Position numbers and translations under genes: made by a program. This document shows positions 29,094-44,151 of a DNA stretch of 64,000 bases, piece after piece; the first letter of the stretch is position 1, and every line of letters starts with the position of its first letter. Location: NCBI RefSeq assembly GCF_002109495.1, contig NZ_LVJN01000015.1, positions 594,790-658,789 on the forward strand. The letters are read 5' to 3'. The notes under the pieces are model-generated. The model searched no databases. It had not been told where the DNA came from and worked only from the letters and a program-made list of their open reading frames with translations. The DNA comes from Magnetofaba australis IT-1 (lineage in GTDB: Bacteria; Pseudomonadota; Magnetococcia; Magnetococcales; Magnetococcaceae).

Positions 29094-29097
<4 letters not shown>
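27946..29097 (+). CDS. NMT1/THI5-like substrate-binding lipoprotein
   Basis: 383 residues. A lipoprotein signal peptide ends at LSGC with Cys29 as the lipidated residue. The mature part begins PTLRIAHAPHDHHAPLYVAA and has the two-lobed periplasmic binding fold of NitT/TauT/SsuA-type proteins (YDLSFGGVPAILKYI, LRIGYKSQFSVQN, LVDGFVIMQPFLAKA). No ABC permease or ATPase is near, unlike a transport locus. It overlaps the hybrid kinase start by 4 bp (ATGA), which points to a ligand-presenting role for that kinase. The ligand is unknown; sulfonates, nitrate and pyrimidine precursors are known for the superfamily. Confidence 0.82.
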
Positions 29098-32771
<3,674 letters not shown>

Positions 32772-32907
32772 TCGCTTTGCAATTTGTCAAAAATTGGCGA
32801 TGGTGATACTCTTCTGAGCGCATAGAAAACCATAATGTCAACATAAGCCGGTCACGCTTCGGGCGGGAGTGGGCTGGCGCCACTCTTCTGTATGGGGGGA
32901 CGTGAGT

Positions 32908-34785
32908 ATGCGAGCGCGTTATGAATCCTTTTTCCGGCGGTCCCTGGATGAGCGTGAGGCGTTTTGGCGCGAACAGGCGGAGCTGATCCACTGGGAAAAG
33001 CCCTTTGATCAGGTGTGTGACGACTCCAAACTGCCCTTTGCCAACTGGTTCGTCGGCGGGACCACCAATCTCTGCTACAACAGCGTCGATCGCCATCTGG
33101 CTGAACGCGCTGACCAACCTGCGATCATCTGGGTCTCCACCGAGCAGGAGCGCGAAGAGAAGATCACCTATCGCCAGCTCCACGAGCAGGTCAATGCGCT
33201 GGCGGCGGTGCTGCAAGAGCAGGGCGTGGTCAAGGGCGATCGGGTGTTGATCTATATGCCCATGATCCCCGAGGCGCTGGTGGCGATGCTGGCGTGCGTG
33301 CGCTTGGGCATCATCCACTCGGTGGTGTTTGGCGGTTTCGCCTCCCACGCGCTGGCCTCGCGCATCGACGACGCCAAACCCAAAATGGTGATCACCGCCG
33401 ATGCCGGTCTGCGCGGAGGCAAGGCGGTCAACTACAAGCCGCTGCTCAAAAAAGGCATGAATGAAGCCATGGCCGATGCGCCCATGGTGCTGACGGTCAA
33501 TCGCGGCGTGGCCACTGAGGCGGTGGAGATCCCCGGCGAATTGGACTACGCCACCGAGATGGCCAAGCACGCGGGCGCGGTGGTGGATCCGGTGTGGGTG
33601 GAGTCGAGCCACCCCTCCTATATTCTCTACACCTCCGGCACCACCGGCAAACCCAAGGGGGTGCAGCGCGACACCGGTGGCCATGCGGTGGCCATGCGCG
33701 CCTCGCTCAAACACATCTACGGGGTGGAGCCCGGCGAGACCATGTTCTCCGGCTCCGATATCGGTTGGGTGGTGGGCCACTCCTATATCGTCTATGCCCC
33801 GCTGCTTACTGGGGCGACCACCATCGTCTACGAAGGCTTGCCCATTCGTCCCGATCCAGGCATCTGGTGGCGCATTGTGCAGGACCACAAGGTGAACTGC
33901 CTGTTCACCTCGCCCACCGCCATTCGCTTGCTCAAGAAGTCCGGCGAGGAGTGGATTCACAAGTATGATCTGTCCAGCATGCGCTCCCTGTTCCTGGCTG
34001 GCGAACCGCTGGACAAGGAGACCCATCGCTGGGTGATGGATGCGCTTAAGTGCCCGGTGGTGGACAACTACTGGCAGACCGAAACCGGTTGGCCCATCCT
34101 CACCAACTTCATGGGGCTGGGGCTGATGGAGCTTAAGCACGGTTCGCCGTCGCTGCCCGCCTATGGCTATGACGTGATTCTGGTGGATGAGCAGACCGCC
34201 CAGCCGGTGGGGCCCAATCAAAAAGGTTCGTTGATGATTCGTCCGCCGCTGCCGCCGGGCTGCATGACCACCGTTTATGGTGATGACGAGCGTTTCGTCT
34301 CCACCTACTTCTCGCGCTTCAAGGAGCCGCTCTACGCCACCTTCGATTACGCCATGTATGACGAAGACGGCTACTACTTCATCATGGGCCGCGATGACGA
34401 CGTCATCAACGTCGCCGGGCACCGCATGGGCACCCGCGAGGTGGAGGAGGCGCTATGTCTGCATCCGGCGGTGGCCGAGGCCGCTGCGGTGGGCATCAAG
34501 GATGAGATCAAGGGACAGGAGATCGAAGCCTTTGTGGTGCTGATGGCCAATGTGGAGCCGCCCACCACCGATGAGCTGCGTCAGTCGGTGGCCAGGGAGT
34601 TGGGGCCCATCGCCAAGCCCAAGTATCTGCACATCGTCACCTCTCTGCCCAAGACCCGTTCCGGCAAGGTGATTCGGCGCGCCATTCAGTCTCTGGCCGA
34701 GGGCGGCGATCCCGGCGATCTGCCCACCATCGAAGACGCCACGGTGTTGGATCAGATTCGCGGCGCGGTGAAAGATCGCTCGTAA
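32908..34785 (+). CDS. prpE: Propionyl-CoA synthetase (propionate-CoA ligase)
   Basis: Adenylate-forming enzyme producing propionyl-CoA from propionate, ATP and CoA. 625 residues. The P-loop is ILYTSGTTGKPKG; the PrpE-type block is SGSDIGWVVGHSYIVYAPLL; the catalytic lysine Lys587 lies in KTRSGKVIRR, a usual site of regulatory acetylation. ATG 32908 follows GGGGGA; the in-frame codon at 32869 adds an unconserved leader. The neighbouring mce-pcc-meaB-mcm genes on the other strand support propionate rather than acetate as substrate. A strong terminator follows. Confidence 0.93.
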   Translation: MRARYESFFRRSLDEREAFWREQAELIHWEKPFDQVCDDSKLPFANWFVGGTTNLCYNSVDRHLAERADQPAIIWVSTEQEREEKITYRQLHEQVNALAAVLQEQGVVKGDRVLIYMPMIPEALVAMLACVRLGIIHSVVFGGFASHALASRIDDAKPKMVITADAGLRGGKAVNYKPLLKKGMNEAMADAPMVLTVNRGVATEAVEIPGELDYATEMAKHAGAVVDPVWVESSHPSYILYTSGTTGKPKGVQRDTGGHAVAMRASLKHIYGVEPGETMFSGSDIGWVVGHSYIVYAPLLTGATTIVYEGLPIRPDPGIWWRIVQDHKVNCLFTSPTAIRLLKKSGEEWIHKYDLSSMRSLFLAGEPLDKETHRWVMDALKCPVVDNYWQTETGWPILTNFMGLGLMELKHGSPSLPAYGYDVILVDEQTAQPVGPNQKGSLMIRPPLPPGCMTTVYGDDERFVSTYFSRFKEPLYATFDYAMYDEDGYYFIMGRDDDVINVAGHRMGTREVEEALCLHPAVAEAAAVGIKDEIKGQEIEAFVVLMANVEPPTTDELRQSVARELGPIAKPKYLHIVTSLPKTRSGKVIRRAIQSLAEGGDPGDLPTIEDATVLDQIRGAVKDRS

Positions 34786-34805
34786 GTTTTTGTGTTGAAA
34801 TGGAA

Positions 34806-34838
34806 AAGGCCCGCCGGTTTTTGGCGGGCCTTTTTTTT
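34806..34838 (+). terminator. Rho-independent terminator after prpE
   Basis: AAGGCCCGCC pairs with GGCGGGCCTT around a GGTTTTT loop and continues into a run of eight T. Confidence 0.88.
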
Positions 34839-34847
34839 GGGGAAATG

Positions 34848-35027
34848 GAAGATATCGAGGGCTTTGCCCTCGAGCTCCCTTAAGATCAAAAGACACACCG
34901 TGGGCGCTGCCCACACCCGCTTAAGGGTCACGGACCCTTAAGAATCCCGCCAAATTTTCTTCGAAAATTTGTCCCCTCGTCAGCGCTAGCTCGCGGTTGG
35001 TCACGCAAACACTTTTGCTTCGTCACT
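34848..35027 (-). repeat. Modular hairpin repeat R3 (reverse copy)
   Basis: On the minus strand it ends with GCTCGAGGGCAAAGCCCTCGATATCTTCC after GTGGGC-agc-GCCCAC-type and TAAGGGTCCGTGACCCTTA-type hairpins. It shares GTGTTTGCGTGAC and the CGCTAGC/AGCGCTGA junction with R2 and R4. It abuts the mce stop codon and pairs as an inverted copy with R4 on the other side of mce. Confidence 0.75.
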
Positions 35028-35029
35028 GG

Positions 35030-35431
35030 TTAAGCTTGTTCCAACTCAACCAGCACGCCGTTCATCTCCTTGGGGTGGAGAAAGATCACTGGCTTGCCGT
35101 GGGCGCCGATCTTCGGCTCGGCGCTGAGAACGCGCACCCCCTCACTCTGCATGCGCTTCATGGCGGCATGGATATCCTCCACCTCGTAGCAGACGTGGTG
35201 CATGCCGCCGCCGGGATTGCGCTGCAGGAATTTGGCGATGGGGGAGTTCTCCCCCAACGGATGCAGCAGCTCAATGGTGGTGTTGGGCAGGCGCACGAAC
35301 ACGGTGGTGACGCCGTGTTCGGGCAGGTCCAACGGTTCGCTGACGTCGGCGCCCATGAGATCGCGATACTGGGCGACGGCGGCGGGCAGATCGGCCACGG
35401 CGATGGCGACGTGATTCAGCTTTCCAATCAT
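35030..35431 (-). CDS. mce: Methylmalonyl-CoA epimerase
   Basis: Interconverts (S)- and (R)-methylmalonyl-CoA, linking propionyl-CoA carboxylase to the mutase. 133 residues, VOC fold. Metal ligands are the His in KLNHVAIAVADL, the His in GGGMHHVCYEVED and the Glu in NGVLVELEQA. ATG 35431 is chosen with AGAGGATT upstream; the longer frame to 35479 adds a non-family leader. It is minus-strand like pccA, but 266 bp containing repeat R4 separate the two, so it may have its own promoter. Confidence 0.95.
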   Translation of the reverse strand: MIGKLNHVAIAVADLPAAVAQYRDLMGADVSEPLDLPEHGVTTVFVRLPNTTIELLHPLGENSPIAKFLQRNPGGGMHHVCYEVEDIHAAMKRMQSEGVRVLSAEPKIGAHGKPVIFLHPKEMNGVLVELEQA

Positions 35432-35516
35432 AATCCTCTTCCCAAAGCGCGGCCAACTCGCAAGCGGATGATCGCGCAAAACTCTAGCGAATCAAAACGA
35501 AAACTGCACAGAACGA

Positions 35517-35690
35517 CCAATGTTTGCGTGACGCAGGTTAAGCGAGCGCTGACTATGGGCCGCCGACTGGTCGGCGGCGGGGTCTGGGGGCTGCGCCCCC
35601 AGCGGGTGTGGGCGGAGCCCACGGTTGGGCTTTTGAATTTGGGAGCTCGAGGGCGAAGCCCTCGATATCTTTCATTATCCCCTTATTTTT
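35517..35690 (+). repeat. Modular hairpin repeat R4 (forward copy)
   Basis: Shares with R1/R2 the run from ATGGGCCGCCGACTGGTCGG through CTGGGGG...CCCCCAG and GTGGGC-gga-GCCCAC. It shares with R3/R7 the terminal module GAGCTCGAGGGC-gaa-GCCCTCGATATCTTTC. It is therefore a bridge copy showing that the long and short arrays are one modular family. It lies between mce and the 3' end of pccA. Confidence 0.85.
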
Positions 35691-35697
35691 TACCAAT

Positions 35698-37656
35698 TTA
35701 CTCAAACCGCACCAGCACCGCATCGGCCTCCACGGTGTCGCCGGGCTTGACCGCCACCGACTCCACCACGGCGTCCTTCTCCGCCTTCATGATGTTCTCC
35801 ATCTTCATCGCTTCCAGCACGCACAGGGCGTCGCCCGCAGCGACTTTTTTCCCAGGCTCGGCCATCACTTTCAGCACCAGGCCGGGCATGGGGGCCATGA
35901 GCAGTTTGGAGGTGTCGGGTGGAACTTTGACCGGCATCAGACGCGCCAACTCCTGCAGACGCGGGGTGCGCGCGGTGACGCTGACGCAGCGGCCGCCGTG
36001 GGTCAGGCGATAGCCGTCGGCCAGCCGGTCCACGCGCAGGGTGTGGGTGAGGCCGTCGACGCTGAAGTTGGCCAGACGCATGCCCGGGGCGTAGTGGGCG
36101 CTGACTTCCACTTCATGGCCCTCGGCGAACTGGAACAGATGCGCGCCTTCGCGACGGTTGAAATTGAGCAGAGTCTCCTCGCCATCCACCGTCGCCACCC
36201 AGGCTTGTACGTGGTCGGATTCGTAGAGCTGCTGCTCCCAGGAGTCCTCGATAATCACCGCCGCCATGGCGAACAGATTGCGGCTCGCCTCAGTGAGCGG
36301 CGCGCCGGAGAAGCCTTCCGGGTACTCCTCAGCCAGGAAGCCGGTGGTGAGATTGCCCGCCACAAAGCGCGGATGCTTGAGCACCGCATTGAGGAAGTCC
36401 ATGTTGTGGCCGGGGCCGTCGATGAGGTAGTTGTCCAGCGCCGCGCCCATGGCGTCGATGGCGCTTTGGCGATCTTCGCCCCAGGTGATGAGCTTGGCGA
36501 TCATGGGATCGTAGAACAGCGACACCTCGCCGCCAGCGTAGACGCCGTCATCCACGCGCACGTTCTGCGACGGCGCGGGCGGTTCATAGCGGGAGAGGCG
36601 CCCCACCGAGGGCAGAAAGCCGCGATAGGGATCCTCGGCGTAGACGCGGCATTCGATGGCCCAGCCGTTGAGCGGCACCGCGTCCTGAGTGAAGGCCAGT
36701 GGCTCGCCCCGCGCCACGCGGATCATCTGCTCCACCAGGTCCAGCCCGGTGGTCATCTCGGTGACCGGATGTTCAACCTGCAGACGAGTGTTCATCTCCA
36801 GGAAGTAGAAGCCCTTATCGGCCCCCATGACGAACTCCACCGTGCCCGCGCTCTGGTAGCCCACCGCTTTGGCCAGGGCCACCGCCTGATCGCCCATGGC
36901 GCGGCGGGTTTGCGGGTCGAGGAAGGGCGAGGGGGCCTCTTCGATCACCTTCTGGTTGCGGCGCTGAATGGAGCATTCGCGCTCATTGAGCCAGACGCCG
37001 TTGCCGTGGGCGTCGCACAGCACTTGGATCTCAATGTGGCGCGGGCTTTCGATGAACTTCTCAATGAACACGCGGCCATCGCCAAAATAGGAGACGCCCT
37101 CGTTGGTGGCCGACTGCCACCCCTCGGCGGCTTCGGAGTCGTTGTAGGCGATGCGCATGCCTTTGCCGCCGCCGCCCGCCGAAGCCTTGATCATCACTGG
37201 ATAGCCGATCTGGCGCGCGGTCTCCACCGCCTGTTCGGCGGATTCGATCACCTCATCGCTGCCGGGGATGGTGTTGACGCCCGCCTTCTTGGCCAGGATT
37301 TTGGAGGAGATCTTGTCCCCCATGGCGCGCATGGCGTTGGCGTCGGGGCCGATGAAGGCGATGCCAGCAGCGTCCAGCGTTTCGCGGAAAACGGGGTTCT
37401 CGGAGAGGAAGCCGTAGCCCGGATGCACCGCATCGGCGCCGGTCTGTTTGATGGCGGTAAGGATATTGTCCATCACCAGATAGGACTGGTTGCTGGGCGC
37501 CGGGCCCACGCACACCGCTTCGTCGGCCATGCGCACGTGCTTGGCGGCGGCGTCGGCCTCGGAGTACACCGCCACCGTGGCGATGCCCATCTGGCGGGCG
37601 GTGCGAATGACGCGGCAGGCGATTTCACCGCGGTTGGCGATCAGAATCTTCTTCAT
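35698..37656 (-). CDS. pccA: Propionyl-CoA carboxylase alpha chain (biotin carboxylase and carrier)
   Basis: 652 residues. It carboxylates biotin with ATP and bicarbonate for transfer to propionyl-CoA. The biotin carboxylase half starts MKKILIANRGEIACRVIRTA, with the ATP loop ASAGGGGKGMR and NTRLQVEHPVTEM. A PCC-type BT linker region follows, then the biotinyl domain with Lys618 in LEAMKMEN. It ends only 8 bp from repeat R4. pccB lies 13 bp upstream on the same strand, so they are co-transcribed and form the alpha-beta complex. Confidence 0.94.
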   Translation of the reverse strand: MKKILIANRGEIACRVIRTARQMGIATVAVYSEADAAAKHVRMADEAVCVGPAPSNQSYLVMDNILTAIKQTGADAVHPGYGFLSENPVFRETLDAAGIAFIGPDANAMRAMGDKISSKILAKKAGVNTIPGSDEVIESAEQAVETARQIGYPVMIKASAGGGGKGMRIAYNDSEAAEGWQSATNEGVSYFGDGRVFIEKFIESPRHIEIQVLCDAHGNGVWLNERECSIQRRNQKVIEEAPSPFLDPQTRRAMGDQAVALAKAVGYQSAGTVEFVMGADKGFYFLEMNTRLQVEHPVTEMTTGLDLVEQMIRVARGEPLAFTQDAVPLNGWAIECRVYAEDPYRGFLPSVGRLSRYEPPAPSQNVRVDDGVYAGGEVSLFYDPMIAKLITWGEDRQSAIDAMGAALDNYLIDGPGHNMDFLNAVLKHPRFVAGNLTTGFLAEEYPEGFSGAPLTEASRNLFAMAAVIIEDSWEQQLYESDHVQAWVATVDGEETLLNFNRREGAHLFQFAEGHEVEVSAHYAPGMRLANFSVDGLTHTLRVDRLADGYRLTHGGRCVSVTARTPRLQELARLMPVKVPPDTSKLLMAPMPGLVLKVMAEPGKKVAAGDALCVLEAMKMENIMKAEKDAVVESVAVKPGDTVEADAVLVRFE

Positions 37657-37669
37657 GCTGGTCGTCCCC

Positions 37670-39214
<1,545 letters not shown>

Positions 39215-39282
39215 GATGCTGGGGCTCCTTTGAAGATCCTTGAAGTGGCGATCTGCAATGGTTGTATTTGTGAAGATGAAAG

Positions 39283-39405
39283 AGACTGGGGCGTTGCCCC
39301 AGACCCCATGAGGGCTCCGCCCTCAACCCGCCAGGGCGCCGCCCTGGACCCGCGCGGGCTCTGCCCGCGACCCGCCAGGAGGATGATCCTCCTGGACCTG
39401 CAATA
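39283..39405 (-). repeat. Mini-hairpin array R6
   Basis: Five hairpins in a row, read on the plus strand: CTGGGGC-gtt-GCCCCAG, GAGGGC-tcc-GCCCTC, CAGGGC-gcc-GCCCTG, CGCGGGC-tct-GCCCGCG and AGGAGGA-tga-TCCTCCT. Reversed, it aligns with R5 module by module. Stem differences such as CACGGGC/GCCCGTG against CGCGGGC/GCCCGCG keep pairing. It sits inside the minus-strand meaB-pccB gap, so it would be transcribed if the genes form one operon. Confidence 0.88.
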
Positions 39406-39469
39406 GTTTTCGTCTTGTGCGGGTGGCGCGTTCAGCGTGTTCACTCGGGCTGATTGCGCCATTCCAGAT

Positions 39470-40465
39470 CTATTCAGATTGTGATGAGAACGCATCCAGT
39501 AGCGTATCCGCCGCGCTCATGGGCGGCGTGGCTCCCGCCAGCACATCCGTCTCCAACTGGGTCAATTGCCCCGCCACCGCCGGATGCGCCCGCAAGCGCG
39601 CCTCCAACCCCGCGCGCACCTGCTCCCACATCCAGTTGAGCGCTTGTCCGCGCCGCTTCTCCGCCAGCGCGCCGCTCTGGCGCATCGACTCATGGCGCTG
39701 GGCAATCAGATCGCGCAGCTCGGCCACGCCACGCCCTTCGCGGGCGCTCACCGCACGCACATCCACCGCCTCCGCGTCATGGGTGGCGTGGCCATGCAGC
39801 AGTTGCAGCGCCGATTGAATCTGCGCGCAGGCGGCCTCGGCGGCGTGGCGCTGCTCGCCGTCGGCCTTGTTCACCGCCACGATCTCCGCCAGCTCCATCA
39901 CCCCGCGCTTGATCCCCTGCAGCTCGTCCCCGGCGTTGGGCAGCGCCACCAGCAGGAACAGATCGCTCATGCCCGCCACAATGGTCTCGCTCTGCCCCAC
40001 GCCCACGGTCTCGACGATGATCCACTCAAATCCCGCCGCCTCCAGCGCCAGCATCGCCTCGCGGGTGGCCCGCGCAACGCCGCCCAGGGTCCCCCCCGAG
40101 GGGCTGGGGCGGATGAAGGCGTTGGGGTGGGCGCTCAGTTGCGCCATGCGGGTTTTGTCCCCCAGAATGCTGCCGCCGGCGCCGACAGAGCTGGGGTCCA
40201 CCGCCAATACGGCAAGCCGCGCGCCGCTCGCCACAATGGCCAGCCCCAGGGCCTCGATCAAGGTGCTTTTGCCCGCGCCGGGCGGCCCGCTGATGCCCAC
40301 ACGAATGGCGTTGCCGGTGTGGGGCATCAGCTGCGTGAGCGCGTCGCGGGCGATGCGCTGATGGTCGGCCCGGCGGCTTTCGAACAGGGTCAGGGTTTTG
40401 GCCAGCAGGCGCCGATCCGCGCGCAGGGTCCCCGCCACATACTCCGCCGCCGTCAATGCCGCCAA
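39470..40465 (-). CDS. meaB: Methylmalonyl-CoA mutase-associated GTPase MeaB
   Basis: 331 residues. A G-protein chaperone that guards cobalamin loading and reactivation of methylmalonyl-CoA mutase. The P-loop is GISGPPGAGKST (Lys66); AVDPSS, ETVGVGQSE and VNKADG are the other nucleotide motifs; GDKTRMAQLSAHPNAFIRPS is typical of the ArgK/MeaB group. The start is TTG at 40465 with AAGGAGAGAGGG just upstream; no ATG is available at the conserved beginning. It lies 32 bp after mcm on the same strand, so both are one operon. Confidence 0.95.
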   Translation of the reverse strand: MAALTAAEYVAGTLRADRRLLAKTLTLFESRRADHQRIARDALTQLMPHTGNAIRVGISGPPGAGKSTLIEALGLAIVASGARLAVLAVDPSSVGAGGSILGDKTRMAQLSAHPNAFIRPSPSGGTLGGVARATREAMLALEAAGFEWIIVETVGVGQSETIVAGMSDLFLLVALPNAGDELQGIKRGVMELAEIVAVNKADGEQRHAAEAACAQIQSALQLLHGHATHDAEAVDVRAVSAREGRGVAELRDLIAQRHESMRQSGALAEKRRGQALNWMWEQVRAGLEARLRAHPAVAGQLTQLETDVLAGATPPMSAADTLLDAFSSQSE

Positions 40466-40497
40466 ACCCTCTCTCCTTGTCTCAGTTTGTAGGGGGC

Positions 40498-42639
<2,142 letters not shown>

Positions 42640-42799
42640 GGCCAAATCCCGTGTGGTTCGCAACAGAAGTGACGGCGCGGGTGGGGTCCGACTGGGCGTC
42701 CCCCCGGCGCCAGTAATGGATTACGCGGAATTATAGGCCAATAAACGTTGCGCGCGCCACCATGTCTGCGATTTTACGGAATTCAATTCCGAATAGGCG

Positions 42800-43390
42800 T
42801 CATTTCCTGTGTGAAGAACGGCTTGGGTGGCGCAGGCGATAGGCGTGTTCATCGCCATAGGGGGCAAAGCCCTCTGTATATTCATGTGCGTCGCGCGGTA
42901 GTTTGGCGTGGCGAATGGGGCACCAACGCTGTTCGGTGCGCGCGGCGATTTTGCGCACATAGGCTAGCACGCCGTTGCCATATTCGCAATAGAGGCAGTT
43001 GAGCTTCTCCAACCCGCTTAAATAGGGCAGGCGGTAGCGGTCGAGAACCACGTAGTCGCTGCGGCGGACGGGGGTGATCCCATAGATCGGAAAACAGAGG
43101 CGCTGATAGAGCGTGGCGGCGATATCCAGCAATGCCAGCGGGATGACCTGGGCGTAGATAATCGGCGCAGTGGCGGCCAGTTTGATCCAATCCCAATCGA
43201 TCCGTTTGAGAAAGTCGCCGGGCGTTTCTTTTGAGGCCGCGCTCCACTCGACATGAAACCGTCCATGCCCGGGCAGTTCCCATTGTGGCGCGCGCAACTC
43301 CAGATGTCGCTGTATCATGCGCAGTCTGCGTCGGGCCTGGCTGCGCCAGCGTTTCCAGGTTTCGTTTACGGCAAACTCAAAGGCGCTCAT
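42800..43390 (-). CDS. Conserved hypothetical protein with C-x-x-C and WCPIRHA motifs
   Basis: 196 residues. I recall this as a widespread but unnamed proteobacterial family. Recognisable blocks are WDWIKLAATAPIIYAQVIPL, ALLDIAATLYQRLCFPIYGI, RRSDYVVLDRYRLPYL and LEKLNCLYCEYGNGVLAYVR, followed by AARTEQRWCPIRHA. The C-x-x-C pair and the WCP cysteine with a nearby His could bind a metal. The middle 30 residues are hydrophobic enough for a membrane segment. GAGGAG precedes the start by about 9 bp. No function is established. Confidence 0.72.
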   Translation of the reverse strand: MSAFEFAVNETWKRWRSQARRRLRMIQRHLELRAPQWELPGHGRFHVEWSAASKETPGDFLKRIDWDWIKLAATAPIIYAQVIPLALLDIAATLYQRLCFPIYGITPVRRSDYVVLDRYRLPYLSGLEKLNCLYCEYGNGVLAYVRKIAARTEQRWCPIRHAKLPRDAHEYTEGFAPYGDEHAYRLRHPSRSSHRK

Positions 43391-43422
43391 GGCGTGGCGT
43401 CTCCTCTGCTGATTAAGCCAAA

Positions 43423-43482
43423 GGGCTGGCCCTAGGAGCCGGTTAGGGCCAGCCCATCCGGGCGCCGCTTAAACGGCGCCCG
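43423..43482 (-). terminator. Two tandem hairpins between hsp20 and the next minus-strand gene
   Basis: GGGCTGGCCCTA (43423-43434) pairs with TAGGGCCAGCCC (43444-43455), and CGGGCGCCG pairs with CGGCGCCCG (43459-43482) around CTTAAA. On the minus strand they follow the hsp20 stop; the outer hairpin leads into TTTGGCTTAAT, a weak T tract. A terminator or mRNA stabiliser is inferred. Confidence 0.45.
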
Positions 43483-43504
43483 AGCCAAGCACAGCCAAAA
43501 GAGG

Positions 43505-43942
43505 TTAGTGCACTTTCACCTCGATGCTGCGCGGCTTGGCCTCCTCACGCTTGGGCAGTCGCACCTCCAGAACGCCGTTTACGTAACTGGCGTCAATATG
43601 CTCCATGTCGGTGACGCCGGGCAGTTGGAAGGTGCGGCTGAAGCGACCGTAGTAACGCTCCACACGGTGGTAGTTCTCTTTGTTTTCCGCATCCTCGAAA
43701 CGCCGTTCGCCGGAGATGGTCAGGCGGCCATTGTCGACGCGCACATCGATCTGCTCCTGCTTCATGCCTGGCAGATCGGCGCGAATAACAATGGCGTCAG
43801 CGTCCTCGCGCACGTCCACCCGCATGGGCCACTGGGCGTGCAGGGCGTTTTCGTCATCCACGGTGCGATCGAACAGGCGGTTGATCTCTTGCTGCAGGGC
43901 GCCAAAACCGCGCAGCGGATCATAAGTGGCGAGCATGTTCAT
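43505..43942 (-). CDS. Small heat-shock protein, Hsp20/alpha-crystallin family
   Basis: 145 residues. ATP-independent holdase chaperone. The N-terminal arm MNMLATYDPLRGFGALQQEI is followed by an alpha-crystallin domain (PMRVDVREDADAIVIRADLPGM; GRLTISGERRFED; YGRFSRTFQLPG). The C-terminal extension with ASYVNGVLEVRLPKREEAKP lacks a clear I-x-I motif after the domain. GGAGGAGAT precedes the ATG. A sigma-32-like sequence lies upstream. Confidence 0.95.
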   Translation of the reverse strand: MNMLATYDPLRGFGALQQEINRLFDRTVDDENALHAQWPMRVDVREDADAIVIRADLPGMKQEQIDVRVDNGRLTISGERRFEDAENKENYHRVERYYGRFSRTFQLPGVTDMEHIDASYVNGVLEVRLPKREEAKPRSIEVKVH

Positions 43943-44018
43943 GATATCTCCTCCATCTGATGATGTGTTACGCGAGATGCGTGTCTATTTAGGGCGGTTT
44001 GCCGCCGTCTTGAGCATC

Positions 44019-44047
44019 AGATAGGCGCCGGTTTGGCGCTCTGCAAG
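44019..44047 (-). promoter_or_regulatory. Possible heat-shock (sigma-32-type) promoter of hsp20
   Basis: On the minus strand CTTGCAG (44047-44041) is followed after 15 bp by CCTATCT (44025-44019). This resembles the CTTGAAA / CCCATnT pattern but with several mismatches. The gene type is what raises the suspicion. Confidence 0.3.
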
Positions 44048-44151
44048 AGGCAAAACAAAAAAAATCGCAGGGGGAGGCGTTGCGATTTTTGAGGGGAGAT
44101 ACATATAGAAAAGTAGGAGAAAACGCAGAAACCCCAAGCGTGGAGGCAAAG

